From Apoderus coryli (lineage: Eukaryota; Arthropoda; Insecta; Coleoptera; Attelabidae), in contig OU452207.1 in NCBI GenBank assembly GCA_911728435.2, forward strand, positions 18,563,682-18,627,681: a stretch of 64,000 nt of DNA, read 5' to 3'. Position 1 is the first letter of the stretch, and each line of letters begins with the position of its first letter. The position numbers were made by a program, and so were the translations under genes. Below, in pieces: positions 23,311-35,578 of the stretch. Under the pieces are notes generated by a model, which was not told where the DNA came from, did not search any database, and saw only the letters and a program-made list of their open reading frames with translations.

Positions 23311-25936
23311 AATACCACAATTTCTTAATTAAACGCTCTAATTCGTTCTTAATTGCTTTTTTATGCTTATTCTAATTTCTTTTTACTAATAGAATTTAGT
23401 TTTAAATTCTTAAAGAGAAAACAGCTTTTTGGTAGACACTTTACTTTTTAAATATAAATAACACAATTTTTTAATTAAACGCTCTAATTCGTTCTTAATT
23501 GCTTTTTTATGCCTATTCTAATTTCTTTTTACTAATAAAATTTAGTTTTAAATTCTTAAAGAGAAAACAGCTTTTAGGTAGACACTTTACTTTTTAAATA
23601 TAAATAACACAATTTTTTAAATAAACGCTCTAATTCGTTCTAAATTGCTTTTTATGCTTATACTAATTTCTTTTTACTAATAAAATATAGTTTTAAATTC
23701 TTAGAGGGAAAACAGCCTTTTGGTACACACTTTACTTTTTAAATCTAAATAACACAATTTTTTAAATAAACGCTGTAATTAGTTCTAAATTGCTTTTTTA
23801 TGCTTAATCTAATTTCATTTTACTAATAAAATTTAGTTTTAAATTCTTAGAGGGAAAACAGCTTTTTGGTACACACTTTACTTTTTAAATATAAATAACA
23901 CCATTTTTTAAATAAACGCTCTAATTCGTTCGAAATTGCTTTATTATGCTTATTCGAATATCTTTTTACTAATAAAATTTAGTTTTAAATTCTTAGAGAG
24001 AAAACAGCTTTTTGGTAGACACTTTACTTTTTAAATATAAATAACACAATTTCTTAATTAAACGCTCTAATTCGTTCTTAATTGCTTTTTTATGCTTATT
24101 CTAATTTCTTTTTACTAAAAAAATTTAGTTTTAAATTCTTAAAGAGAAAACAGCTTTTTGGTAGACACGTTACTTTATAAATATAAATAACACAATTTTT
24201 TAATTAAACGCTCTAATTCGTTCTTAATTGCTTTTTTATGCTTATTCTAATTTCTTTTTACTAATAAAATTTAGTTTTAAATTCTTAGAGGGAAAACAGC
24301 TTTTTGGTACACACTTTACTTTTTAAATATAAATAACACAATTTTTTAAATAAACGCTCTAATTCGTTCGAAATTGCTTTATTGTGCTTATTCGAATATC
24401 TTTTTACTAATAAAATTTTGTTTTAAATTCTTAGAGAGAAAACAGCTTTTTGGTAGACACTTTACTTTTTAAATATAAATAACACAATTTCTTAATTAAA
24501 CGCTCTAATTCGTTATTAATTGCTTTTTTATGCTTATTCTAATTTCTTTTTACTAATAAAATTTAGTTTTAAATTCTTAAAGAGAAAACAGCTTTTTGGT
24601 AGACACTTTACTTTTTAAATCTAAATACCACAATTTCTTAATTAAACGCTCTAATTCGTTCTTAATTGCTTTTTTATGCTTATTCTAATTTCTTTTTACT
24701 AATAGAATTTAGTTTTAAATTCTTAAAGAGAAAACAGCTTTTTGGTAGACACTTTACTTTTTAAATATAAATAACACAATTTTTTAATTAAACGCTCTAA
24801 TTCGTTCTTAATTGCTTTTTTATGCCTATTCTAATTTCTTTTTACTAATAAAATTTAGTTTTAAATTCTTAAAGAGAAAACAGCTTTTAGGTAGAAACTT
24901 TACTTTTTAAATATAAATAACACAATTTTTTAAATAAACGCTCTAATTAGTTCTAAATTGCTTTTTTATGCTTAATCTAATTTCTTTTTACTAATAAAAT
25001 TTAGTTTTAAATTCTTAGAGAGAAAACAGCTTTTTGGTAGACACTTTACTTTTTAAATATAAATAACACAATTTCTTAATTAAACGCTCTAATTTGTTCT
25101 TAATTGCTTTTTTATGCTTATTCTAATTTCTTTTTACTAATAAAATTTAGTTTTAAATTCTTAGAGAGAAAACAACTTTTTGGTAGACACTTTACTTTTT
25201 AAATATAAATAACACCATTTCTTAATTAAACCCTCTAATTCGTTATTAATTGCTTTTTTATGCTTATTCTAATTTCTTTTTACTTATAAAATTTAGTTTA
25301 AAATTCTTAAAGAGAAAACAGCTTTTTGGTAGACACTTTACTTTTTAAATCTAAATAACAAAATTTCTGACCTAAACGCTCTAAATCGTTTTAAATTGCT
25401 TTTTTGTGCTTATTCTAATTTCTTTTTACTAATAAAATTTAGTTTTAAATTCTTAGAGAGAAAACAGCTTTTTGGTAGACACTTTACTTTTTAAATATAA
25501 ATAACACAATTTCTTAATTAAACGCTCTAATTCGTTCTTAATTGCTTTTTTATGCTTATTCTAATTTCTTTTTACTAATAAAATTTAGTTTTAAATTCTA
25601 AGAGAGAAAACAGCTTTTTGGTAGACACTTTACTTTTTAAATATAAATAACACCATTTCTTAATTAAACGCTCTAATTCGTTATTAATTGCTTTTTTATG
25701 CTTATTCTAATTTCTTTTACTAATAAAATTTAGTTTAAAATTCTTAAAGAGAAAACAGCTTTTAGGTAGACACTTTACTTTTTAAATCTACATAACAAAA
25801 TTTCTGACCTAAACGCTCTAAATCGTTCTAAATTGCTTTTTTGTGCTTATTCTAATTTCTTTTTACTAATAAAATTTAGTTTTAAATTCTTAGAGAGAAA
25901 ACAGCTTTTTGGTAGACACTTTACTTTTTATATATA
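23311..25936 (+). repeat. 2,626-bp tandem duplication, right unit
   Basis: This unit is a near-identical second copy of 20,685-23,310. Mismatches I noticed: AACGCTG here against AACCCTG, CGAAATTGC against CGAAATAGC, TTAATTAAAC against TTAATAAAAC, CTTTTTGGTAG against CTTTTTTGTAG, and TACTTATAAA and CGTTTTAAATT here against TACTAATAAA and CGTTCTAAATT. The left unit ends with a TATATATAAAT context at about 23,308 and this one begins AATACCAC, so the junction falls inside a monomer. After 25,936 the sequence continues AATAACAC. Confidence 0.9.
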
Positions 25937-27563
25937 AATAACACAATTTTTTAAATAAACGCTCTAATTCGTTCTAAATTGCTTTTTTATGCTTAATCTA
26001 ATTTCTTTTTACTAATAAAATTTAGTTTTAAATTCTTAGAGGGAAAACAGCTTTTTGGTACACACTTTACTTTTTAAATATAAATAACACCATTTTTTAA
26101 ATAAACGCTCTAATTCGTTCGAAATTGCTTTATTATGCTTATTCGAATATCTTTTTACTAATAAAATTTAGTTTTAAATTCTTAGAGAGAAAACAGCTTT
26201 TTGGTAGACACTTTACTTTTTAAATATAAATAACACAATTTTTTAATTAAACGCTCTAATTCGTTCTTAATTGCTTTTTTATGCCTATTCTAATTTCTTT
26301 TTACTAATAAAATTTAGTTTTAAATTCTTAAAGAGAAAACAGCTTTTAGGTAGACACTTTACTTTTTAAATATAAATAACACAATTTTTTAAATAAACGC
26401 TCTAATTCGTTCTAAATTGCTTTTTATGCTTATTCTAATTTCTTTTTACTAATAAAATATAGTTTTAAATTCTTAGAGGGAAAACAGCCTTTTGGTACAC
26501 ACTTTACTTTTTAAATCTAAATAACACAATTTTTTAAATAAACGCTGTAATTAGTTCTAAATTGCTTTTTTATGCTTAATCTAATTTCTTTTTACTAATA
26601 AAATTTAGTTTTAAATTCTTAGAGAGAAAACAGCTTTTTGGTAGACACTTTACTTTTTAAATATAAATAACACAATTTCTTAATTAAACGCTCTAATTCG
26701 TTCTTAATTGCTTTTTTATGCTTATTCTAATTTCTTTTTACTAATAAAATTTAGTTTTAAATTCTTAAAGAGAAAACAGCTTTTTGGTAGACACGTTACT
26801 TTATAAATATAAATAACACAATTTTTTAATTAAACGCTCTAATTCGTTCTTAATTGCTTTTTTATGCTTATTCTAATTTCTTTTTACTAATAGAATTTAG
26901 TTTTAAATTCTTACAGGGAAAACAGCTTTTTGGTACACACTTTACTTTTTAAATATAAATAACACAATTTTTTAAATAAACGCTCTAATTCGTTCGAAAT
27001 TGCTTTATTGTGCTTATTCGAATATCTTTTTACTAATAAAATTTTGTTTTAAATTCTTAGAGAGAAAACAGCTTTTTGGTAGACACTTTACTTTTTAAAT
27101 ATAAATAACACAATTTCTTAATTAAACGCTCTAATTCGTAATTAATTGCTTTTTTATGCTTATTCTAATTTCTTTTTACTAATAAAATTTAGTTTTAAAT
27201 TCTAAAAGAGAAAACAGCTTTTAGGTAGAACTTCACTTTTTAAATATAAATAACACAATTTTTTAAATAAACGCTCTAATTCGTTCTAAATTGCTTTTTT
27301 ATGCTTATTCTAATTTCTTTTTACTAATAAAATATAGTTTTAAATTCTTAGAGGGAAAACAGCTTTTTGGTACACACTTTACTTTTTAAATCTAAAAAAC
27401 ACAATTTTTTAAATAAACGCTGTAATTAGTTCTAAATTGCTTTTTTATGCTTAATCTAATTTCTTTTTACTAATAAAATTTAGTTTTAAATTCTTAGAGG
27501 GAAAACAGCTTTTTGGTACACACTTTACTTTTTAAATATAAATAACACTATTTTTTAAATAAA

Positions 27564-29160
27564 CGCTCTAATTCGTTAGAAATTGCTTTATTATGCTTAT
27601 TCGAATATCTTTTTACTAATAAAATTTAGTTTTAAATTCTTAGAGAGAAAACAGCTTTTTGGTAGACACTTTACTTTTTAAATATAAATAACACAATTTC
27701 TTAATTAAACGCTCTAATTCGTTATTAATTGCTTTTTTATGCTTATTCTAATTTCTTTTTACTAATAAAATATAGTTTTAAATTCCAAGAGAGAAAACAG
27801 CTTTTTGGTAGCAACTTTACTTTTTAAATCTAAATAACACAATTTCTTAATTAAACGCTATAATTCGTTCTTAATTGCTTTTTTATGCTTATTCTAATTT
27901 CTTTTTACTAATAAAATTTAGTTTTAAATTCTAAGAGAGAAAACAACTTTTAGGTAGAACTTTACTTTTTAAATATAAATAACACAATTTTTTAAATAAA
28001 CGCTCTAATTCGATCTAAATTGCTTTTTTATGCTTATTCTAATTTCTTTTTACTAATAAAATATAGTTTTAAATTCTTAGAGGGAAAACAGCTTTTTGGT
28101 ACACACTTTACTTTTTAAATCTAAAAAACACAATTTTTTAAATAAACGCTGTAATTAGTTCTAAATTGCTTTTTTATGGTTAATCTAATTTCTTTTTACT
28201 AATAAAATTTAGTTTTAAATTCTTAGAGGGAGAACAGCTTTTTGGTACACACTTTACTTTTTAAATCTAAATAACACAAATTCTTAACTAAACGCTCTAA
28301 TTCGTTCGAAATGGCTTTTTTATGCTTATTCTAATTTCTTTTTACTAATAAAATTTAGTTTTAAATTCTTAGAGAGAAAACAGCTTTTTGGTAGACACTT
28401 TACTTTTTAAATATAAATAACACAATTTCTTAATTAAACGCTCTAATTCGTTCTTAGTTGCTTTTTTATGCTTATTCTAATTTCTTTTTACTAATAAAAT
28501 TTAGTTTTAAATTCTTAAAGAGAAAACAGCTTTTTTGTAGACACTTTACTTTTTAAATCTAAATAACACGATTTCTTAACTAAACGCTCTAATTCGTTCG
28601 AAATGGCTTTTTTATGCTTATTCTAATTTCTTTTTACTAATAAAATTTAGTTTTAAATTCTTAGAGAGAAAACAGCTTTTTGGTAGACACTTTACTTTTT
28701 AAATATAAATAACACAATTTTTTAATTAAACGCTCTAATTCGTTCTTAATTGCTTTTTTATGCCTATTCTAATTTCTTTTTACTAATAAAATTTAGTTTT
28801 AAATTCTTAAAGAGAAAACAGCTTTTAGGTAGAAACTTTACTTTTTAAATATAAATAACACAATTTTTTAAATAAACGCTCTAATTCGTTCTAAATTGCT
28901 TTTTATGCTTATTCTAATTTCTTTTTACTAATAAAATATAGTTTTAAATTCTTAGAGGGAAAACAGCCTTTTGGTACACACTTTACTTTTTAAATCTAAA
29001 TAACACAATTTTTTAAATAAACGCTGTAATTAGTTCTAAATTGCTTTTTTATGCTTAATCTAATTTCTTTTTACTAATAAAATTTAGTTTTAAATTCTTA
29101 GAGGGAAAACAGCTTTTTGGTACACACTTTACTTTTTAAATATAAATAACACAATTTTTT
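27564..29160 (+). repeat. HOR-2-type block, second location
   Basis: It begins with the rare C variant CGTTAGAAATTGC, also at 4,667, and runs C-F-G-A2-B-H-J-H-I-A-B. The shared GGTAGCAACTT with CCAAGAG in F and ATTCGATCTAAATTGC in A2 tie it to the block at 4,667-7,437, about 22,897 bp away. Differences are J (CTTAGTTGC) in place of E and ATGGTTAATC in the B monomer. Confidence 0.78.
28439..28584 (+). repeat. Representative type J monomer
   Basis: Type J is E-like with CGTTCTTAGTTGC and a GCTTTTTTGTAGAC stretch, ending ACACGATTTCTTAACTAAA. It nearly always lies between two H monomers. It takes the place an E monomer holds in the earlier HOR-2 units at 4,959-7,437, so it looks like a later derivative of that E. 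Confidence 0.82.
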
Positions 29161-31500
29161 AAATAAACGCTCTAATTCGTTCGAAATTGCTTTATTATGC
29201 TTATTCGAATATCTTTTTACTAATAAAATTTAGTTTTAAATTCTTAGAGAGAAAACAGCTTTTTGGTAGACACTTTACTTTTTAAATATAAATAACACAA
29301 TTTCTTAATTAAACGCTCTAATTCGTTCTTAATTGCTTTTTTATGCTTATTCTAATTTCTTTTTACTAATAAAATTTAGTTTTAAATTCTTAGAGAGAAA
29401 ACAGCTTTTTGGTAGACACTTTACTTTTTAAATATAAATAACACAATTTCTTAATTAAACGCTCTAATTCGTTCTTAATTGCTTTTTTATGCTTATTCTA
29501 ATTTCTTTTTACTAATAAAATTTAGTTTTAAATTCTAAGAGAGAAAACAGCTTTTTGGTAGACACTTTACTTTTTAAATATAAATAACACCATTTCTTAA
29601 TTAAACGCTCTAATTCGTTATTAATTGCTTTTTTATGCTTATTCTAATTTCTTTTTACTAATAAAATTTAGTTTTAAATTCTAAGAGAGAAAACAGCTTT
29701 TTGGTAGACACTTTACTTTTTAAATATAAATAACACCATTTCTTAATTAAACGCTCTAATTCGTTATTAATTGCTTTTTTATGCTTATTCTAATTTCTTT
29801 TACTAATAAAATTTAGTTTAAAATTCTTAAAGAGAAAACAGCTTTTAGGTAGACACTTTACTTTTTAAATCTAAATAACAAAATTTCTGACCTAAACGCT
29901 CTAAATCGTTCTAAATTGCTTTTTTGTGCTTATTCTAATTTCTTTTTACTAATAAAATTTAGTTTTAAATTCTTAGAGAGAAAACAGCTTTTTGGTAGAC
30001 ACTTTACTTTTTAAATATAAATAACACAATTTTTTAAATAAACGCTCTAATTCGTTCTAAATTGCTTTTTTATGCTTAATCTAATTTCTTTTTACTAATA
30101 AAATTTAGTTTTAAATTCTTAGAGGGAAAACAGCTTTTTGGTACACACTTTACTTTTTAAATATAAATAACACCATTTTTTAAATAAACGCTCTAATTCG
30201 TTCGAAATTGCTTTATTATGCTTATTCGAATATCTTTTTACTAATAAAATTTAGTTTTAAATTCTTAGAGAGAAAACAGCTTTTTGGTAGACACTTTACT
30301 TTTTAAATATAAATAACACAATTTTTTAATTAAACGCTCTAATTCGTTCTTAATTGCTTTTTTATGCCTATTCTAATTTCTTTTTACTAATAAAATTTAG
30401 TTTTAAATTCTTAAAGAGAAAACAGCTTTTAGGTAGACACTTTACTTTTTAAATATAAATAACACAATTTTTTAAATAAACGCTCTAATTCGTTCTAAAT
30501 TGCTTTTTATGCTTATTCTAATTTCTTTTTACTAATAAAATATAGTTTTAAATTCTTAGAGGGAAAACAGCCTTTTGGTACACACTTTACTTTTTAAATC
30601 TAAATAACACAATTTTTTAAATAAACGCTGTAATTAGTTCTAAATTGCTTTTTTATGCTTAATCTAATTTCTTTTTACTAATAAAATTTAGTTTTAAATT
30701 CTTAGAGGGAAAACAGCTTTTTGGTACACACTTTACTTTTTAAATATAAATAACACCATTTTTTAAATAAACGCTCTAATTCGTTCGAAATTGCTTTATT
30801 ATGCTTATTCGAATATCTTTTTACTAATAAAATTTAGTTTTAAATTCTTAGAGAGAAAACAGCTTTTTGGTAGACACTTTACTTTTTAAGTATAAATAAC
30901 ACAATTTCTTAATTAAACGCTCTAATTCGTTCTTAATTGCTTTTTTATGCTTATTCTAATTTCTTTTTACTAATAAAATTTAGTTTTAAATTCTTAAAGA
31001 GAAAACAGCTTTTTGGTAGACACGTTACTTTATAAATATAAATAACACAATTTTTTAATTAAACGCTCTAATTCGTTCTTAATTGCTTTTTTATGCTTAT
31101 TCTAATTTCTTTTTACTAATAAAATTTAGTTTTAAATTCTTAGAGGGAAAACAGCTTTTTGGTACACACTTTACTTTTTAAATATAAATAACACAATTTT
31201 TTAAATAAACGCTCTAATTCGTTCGAAATTGCTTTATTGTGCTTATTCGAATATCTTTTTACTAATAAAATTTTGTTTTAAATTCTTAGAGAGAAAACAG
31301 CTTTTTGGTAGACACTTTACTTTTTAAATATAAATAACACAATTTCTTAATTAAACGCTATAATTCGTTCTTAATTGCTTTTTTATGCTTATTCTAATTT
31401 CTTTTTACTAATAAAATTTAGTTTTAAATTCTAAGAGAGAAAACAGCTTTTAGGTAGAACTTTACTTTTTAAATATAAATAACACAATTTTTTAAATAAA

Positions 31501-31636
31501 CGCTCTAAATTGCTTTTTTATGCTTATTCTAATTTCTTTTTTCTAATAAAATATAGTTTTAAATTCTTAGAGGGAAAACAGCTTTTTGGTACACACTTTA
31601 CTTTTTAAATCTAAAAAACACAATTTTTTAAATAAA
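31501..31636 (+). repeat. 136-bp monomer with a 10-bp internal deletion
   Basis: This A2 monomer begins CGCTCTAAATTGC where others have CGCTCTAATTCGTTCTAAAT. Ten bases are missing between two TCTAA direct repeats (monomer positions 4-8 and 14-18), as expected from slippage or short-homology deletion. It is the shortest monomer I found. The rest (TTTTTTCTAATAAAATATAG, GAGGG) is ordinary A2. Confidence 0.9.
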
Positions 31637-31782
31637 CGCTGTAATTAGTTCTAAATTGCTTTTTTATGCTTAATCTAATTTCTTTTTACTAATAAAATTT
31701 AGTTTTAAATTCTTAGAGGGAAAACAGCTTTTTGGTACACACTTTACTTTTTAAATCTAAATAACACAAATTCTTAACTAAA

Positions 31783-33243
31783 CGCTCTAATTCGTTCGAA
31801 ATGGCTTTTTTATGCTTATTCTAATTTCTTTTTACTAATAAAATTTAGTTTTAAATTCTTAGAGAGAAAACAGCTTTTTGGTAGACACTTTACTTTTTAA
31901 ATCTAAATACCACAATTTCTTAATTAAACGCTCTAATTCGTTCTTAATTGCTTTTTTATGCTTATTCTAATTTCTTTTTACTAATAGAATTTAGTTTTAA
32001 ATTCTAAGAGAGAAAACAGCTTTTTGGTAGAAACTTTACTTTTTAAATCTAAATAACACAATTTCTTAATTAAACGCTCTAATTCGTTCTTAATTGCTTT
32101 TTTATGCTTATTCTAATTTCTTTTTACTAATAAAATTTAGTTTTAAATTCTAAGAGAGAAAACAGCTTTTAGGTAGAAACTTTACTTTTTAAATATAAAT
32201 ACCACAATTTCTTAATTAAACGCTCTAATTCGTTCTTAATTGCTTTTTTATGCTTATTCTAATTTCTTTTTACTAATAAAATTTAGTTTTAAATTCTTAG
32301 AGAGAAAACAGCTTTTTGGTAGACACATTACTTTTTAAATATATATAACACAATTTCTTAATTAAACGCTCTAATTCGTTCTTAATTGCTTTTTTATGCT
32401 TATTGTAATTTCTTTTTACTAATAAAATTTAGTTTTAAATTCTTAAAGAGAAAACAGCTTTTTTGTAGACACTTTACTTTTTAAATCTAAATAACACAAA
32501 TTCTTAACTAAACGCTTCTAATTCGTTCGAAATGGCTTTTTTATGCTTATTCTAATTTCTTTTTACTAATAAAATTTAGTTTTAAATTCTTAGAGAGAAA
32601 ACAGCTTTTTGGTAGACACTTTACTTTTTAAATCTAAATACCACAATTTCTTAATTAAACGCTCTAATTCGTTCTTAATTGCTTTTTTATGCTTATTCTA
32701 ATTTCTTTTTACTAATAGAATTTAGTTTTAAATTCTAAGAGAGAAAACAGCTTTTTGGTAGAAACTTTACTTTTTAAATCTAAATAACACAATTTCTTAA
32801 TTAAACGCTCTAATTCGTTCTTAATTGCTTTTTTATGCTTATTCTAATTTCTTTTTACTAATAAAATTTAGTTTTAAATTCTAAGAGAGAAAACAGCTTT
32901 TAGGTAGAAACTTTACTTTTTAAATATAAATACCACAATTTCTTAATTAAACGCTCTAATTCGTTATTAATTGCTTTTTTATGCTTATTCTAATTTCTTT
33001 TTACTAATAAAATTTAGTTTTAAATTCTAAGAGAGAAAACAGCTTTTTGGTAGAAACTTTACTTTTTAAATCTAAATAGCACAATTTCTTAATTAAACGC
33101 TATAATTCGTTCTTAATTGCTTTTTTATGCTTATTCTAATTTCTTTTTACTAATAAAATTTAGTTTTAAATTCTAAGAGAGAAAACAGCTTTTAGGTAGA
33201 ACTTTACTTTTTAAATATAAATAACACAATTTTTTAAATAAAC
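31783..33243 (+). repeat. 5-monomer local tandem duplication (~731 bp)
   Basis: The H-E-E-E-E run is followed by a second H-E-E-F run. The TAATAGAATTTAG variant starts at 31,982 and again at 32,713, a 731-bp shift (five monomers, one with 147 bp). Flanking ACCAC tails and CTAAGAG/GGTAGAAAC variants repeat in the same order. Outer limits are approximate. Confidence 0.7.
32513..32659 (+). repeat. 147-bp H monomer with extra T
   Basis: It begins CGCTTCTAATTCGTTCGAAA, with one T inserted after CGCT. The same insertion appears at 35,286, 36,746, 38,205 and 39,519 and nowhere else I could see. It marks copies descended from one event within the HOR-2 domain. Confidence 0.88.
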
Positions 33244-34118
33244 GCTCTAATTCGTTCTAAATTGCTTTTTTATGCTTATTCTAATTTCTTTTTTCTAATA
33301 AAATATAGTTTTAAATTCTTAGAGGGAAAACAGCTTTTTGGTACACACTTTACTTTTTAAATCTAAAAAACACAATTTTTTAAATAAACGCTGTAATTAG
33401 TTCTAAATTGCTTTTTTATGCTTAATCTAATTTCTTTTTACTAATAAAATTTAGTTTTAAATTCTTAGAGGGAAAACAGCTTTTTGGTACACACTTTACT
33501 TTTTAAATCTAAATAACACAAATTCTTAACTAAACGCTCTAATTCGTTCGAAATGGCTTTTTTATGCTTATTCTAATTTCTTTTTACTAATAAAATTTAG
33601 TTTTAAATTCTTAGAGAGAAAACAGCTTTTTGGTAGACACTTTACTTTTTAAATATAAATAACACAATTTTTTAATTAAACGCTCTAATTCGTTCTTAAT
33701 TGCTTTTTTATGCCTATTCTAATTTCTTTTTACTAATAAAATTTAGTTTTAAATTCTTAAAGAGAAAACAGCTTTTAGGTAGAAACTTTACTTTTTAAAT
33801 CTAAATAACAGAATTTCTTAATTAAACGCTCTAATTCGTTCTTAATTGCTTTTTTATGCTTATTCTAATTTCTTTTTACTAATAAAATTTAGTTTTAAAT
33901 TCTAAGAGAGAAAACAGCTTTTAGGTAGAAACTTTACTTTTTAAATATAAATACCACAATTTCTTAATTAAACGCTCTAATTCGTTCTTAATTGCTTTTT
34001 TATGCTTATTCTAATTTCTTTTTACTAATAAAATTTAGTTTTAAATTCTTAGAGAGAAAACAGCTTTTTGGTAGAAACTTTACTTTTTAAATCTAAATAG
34101 CACAATTTCTTAATTAAA

Positions 34119-35578
34119 CGCTATAATTCGTTCTTAATTGCTTTTTTATGCTTATTCTAATTTCTTTTTACTAATAAAATTTAGTTTTAAATTCTAAGAG
34201 AGAAAACAGCTTTTAGGTAGAACTTTACTTTTTAAATATAAATAACACAATTTTTTAAATAAACGCTCTAATTCGTTCTAAATTGCTTTTTTATGCTTAT
34301 TCTAATTTCTTTTTACTAATAAAATATAGTTTTAAATTCTTAGAGGGAAAACAGCTTTTTGGTACACACTTTACTTTTTAAATCTAAAAAACACAATTTT
34401 TTAAATAAACGCTGTAATTAGTTCTAAATTGCTTTTTTATGCTTAATCTAATTTCTTTTTACTAATAAAATTTAGTTTTAAATTCTTAGAGGGAAAACAG
34501 CTTTTTGGTAGACACTTTACTTTTTAAATCTAAATAACACAAATTCTTAACTAAACGCTCTAATTCGTTCGAAATGGCTTTTTTATGCTTATTCTAATTT
34601 CTTTTTACTAATAAAATTTAGTTTTAAATTCTTAGAGAGAAAACAGCTTTTTAGTAGACACTTTACTTTTTAAATATAAATAACACAATTTTTTAATTAA
34701 ACGCTCTAATTCGTTCTTAATTGCTTTTTTATGCCTATTCTAATTTCTTTTTACTAATAAAATTTAGTTTTAAATTCTTAAAGAGAAAACAGCTTTTTGG
34801 TAGAAACTTTACTTTTTAAATCTAAATAACACAATTTCTTAATTAAACGCTCTAATTCGTTCTTAATTGCTTTTTTATGCTTATTCTAATTTCTTTTTAC
34901 TAATAAAATTTAGTTTTAAATTCTAAGAGAGAAAACAGCTTTTAGGTAGAAACTTTACTTTTTAAATATAAATACCACAATTTCTTAATTAAACGCTCTA
35001 ATTCGTTCTTAATTGCTTTTTTATGCTTATTCTAATTTCTTTTTACTAATAAAATTTAGTTTTAAATTCTTAGAGAGAAAACAGCTTTTTGGTAGACACA
35101 TTACTTTTTAAATATATATAACACAATTTCTTAATTAAACGCTCTAATTCGTTCTTAATTGCTTTTTTATGCTTATTCTAATTTCTTTTTACTAATAAAA
35201 TTTAGTTTTAAATTCTTAAAGAGAAAACAGCTTTTTTGTAGACACTTTACTTTTTAAATCTAAATAACACAAATTCTTAACTAAACGCTTCTAATTCGTT
35301 CGAAATGGCTTTTTTATGCTTATTCTAATTTCTTTTTACTAATAAAATTTAGTTTTAAATTCTTAGAGAGAAAACAGCTTTTTGGTAGACGCTTTACTTT
35401 TTAAATATAAATAACACAATTTCTTAATTAAACGCTCTAATTCGTTATTAATTGCTTTTTTATGCTTATTCTAATTTCTTTTTACTAATAAAATTTAGTT
35501 TTAAATTCTAAGAGAGAAAACAGCTTTTTGGTAGAAACTTTACTTTTTAAATCTAAATAACACAATTTCTTAATTAAA
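34119..35578 (+). repeat. HOR-2 unit, 10 monomers, 1,460 bp
   Basis: The order is G-A2-B-H-I-E-E-E-H-F. The second E is preceded by an ACCAC tail, the third by the ACACATTAC/AAATATATATAAC monomer, and the second H has the extra T (CGCTTCTAATTCG at 35,286). The next unit starts at 35,579. A 7-monomer version (G-A2-B-H-I-E-E, 1,021 bp) precedes it at 33,098. Confidence 0.85.

Larger units (their letters stand above)
25937..31355 (+). repeat. Mosaic of HOR-1 and HOR-2 monomers
   Basis: The order is K-C-I-A-B-E-E-C-F, then A2-B-C-F-G-A2-B-H-J-H-I-A-B (27,27x-29,16x, matching the 4,667-7,437 block with J in place of E), then C-E-E-F-F, a D at 29,897 and K-C-I-A-B-C-E-E-C. The rare ACACGTTACTTTAT monomer seen in the 2,626-bp repeat recurs near 26,790 and 31,020. 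I see no clean tandem period across this stretch. It reads as fragments of both HOR families joined by exchange. Confidence 0.7.

Noticed and set aside
23299..23320. Transposon insertion at the TATATATAAAT junction
   Set aside because: No target-site duplication, terminal repeat or foreign sequence is present. Matching offsets of 2,626 bp on both sides show a tandem duplication joint.
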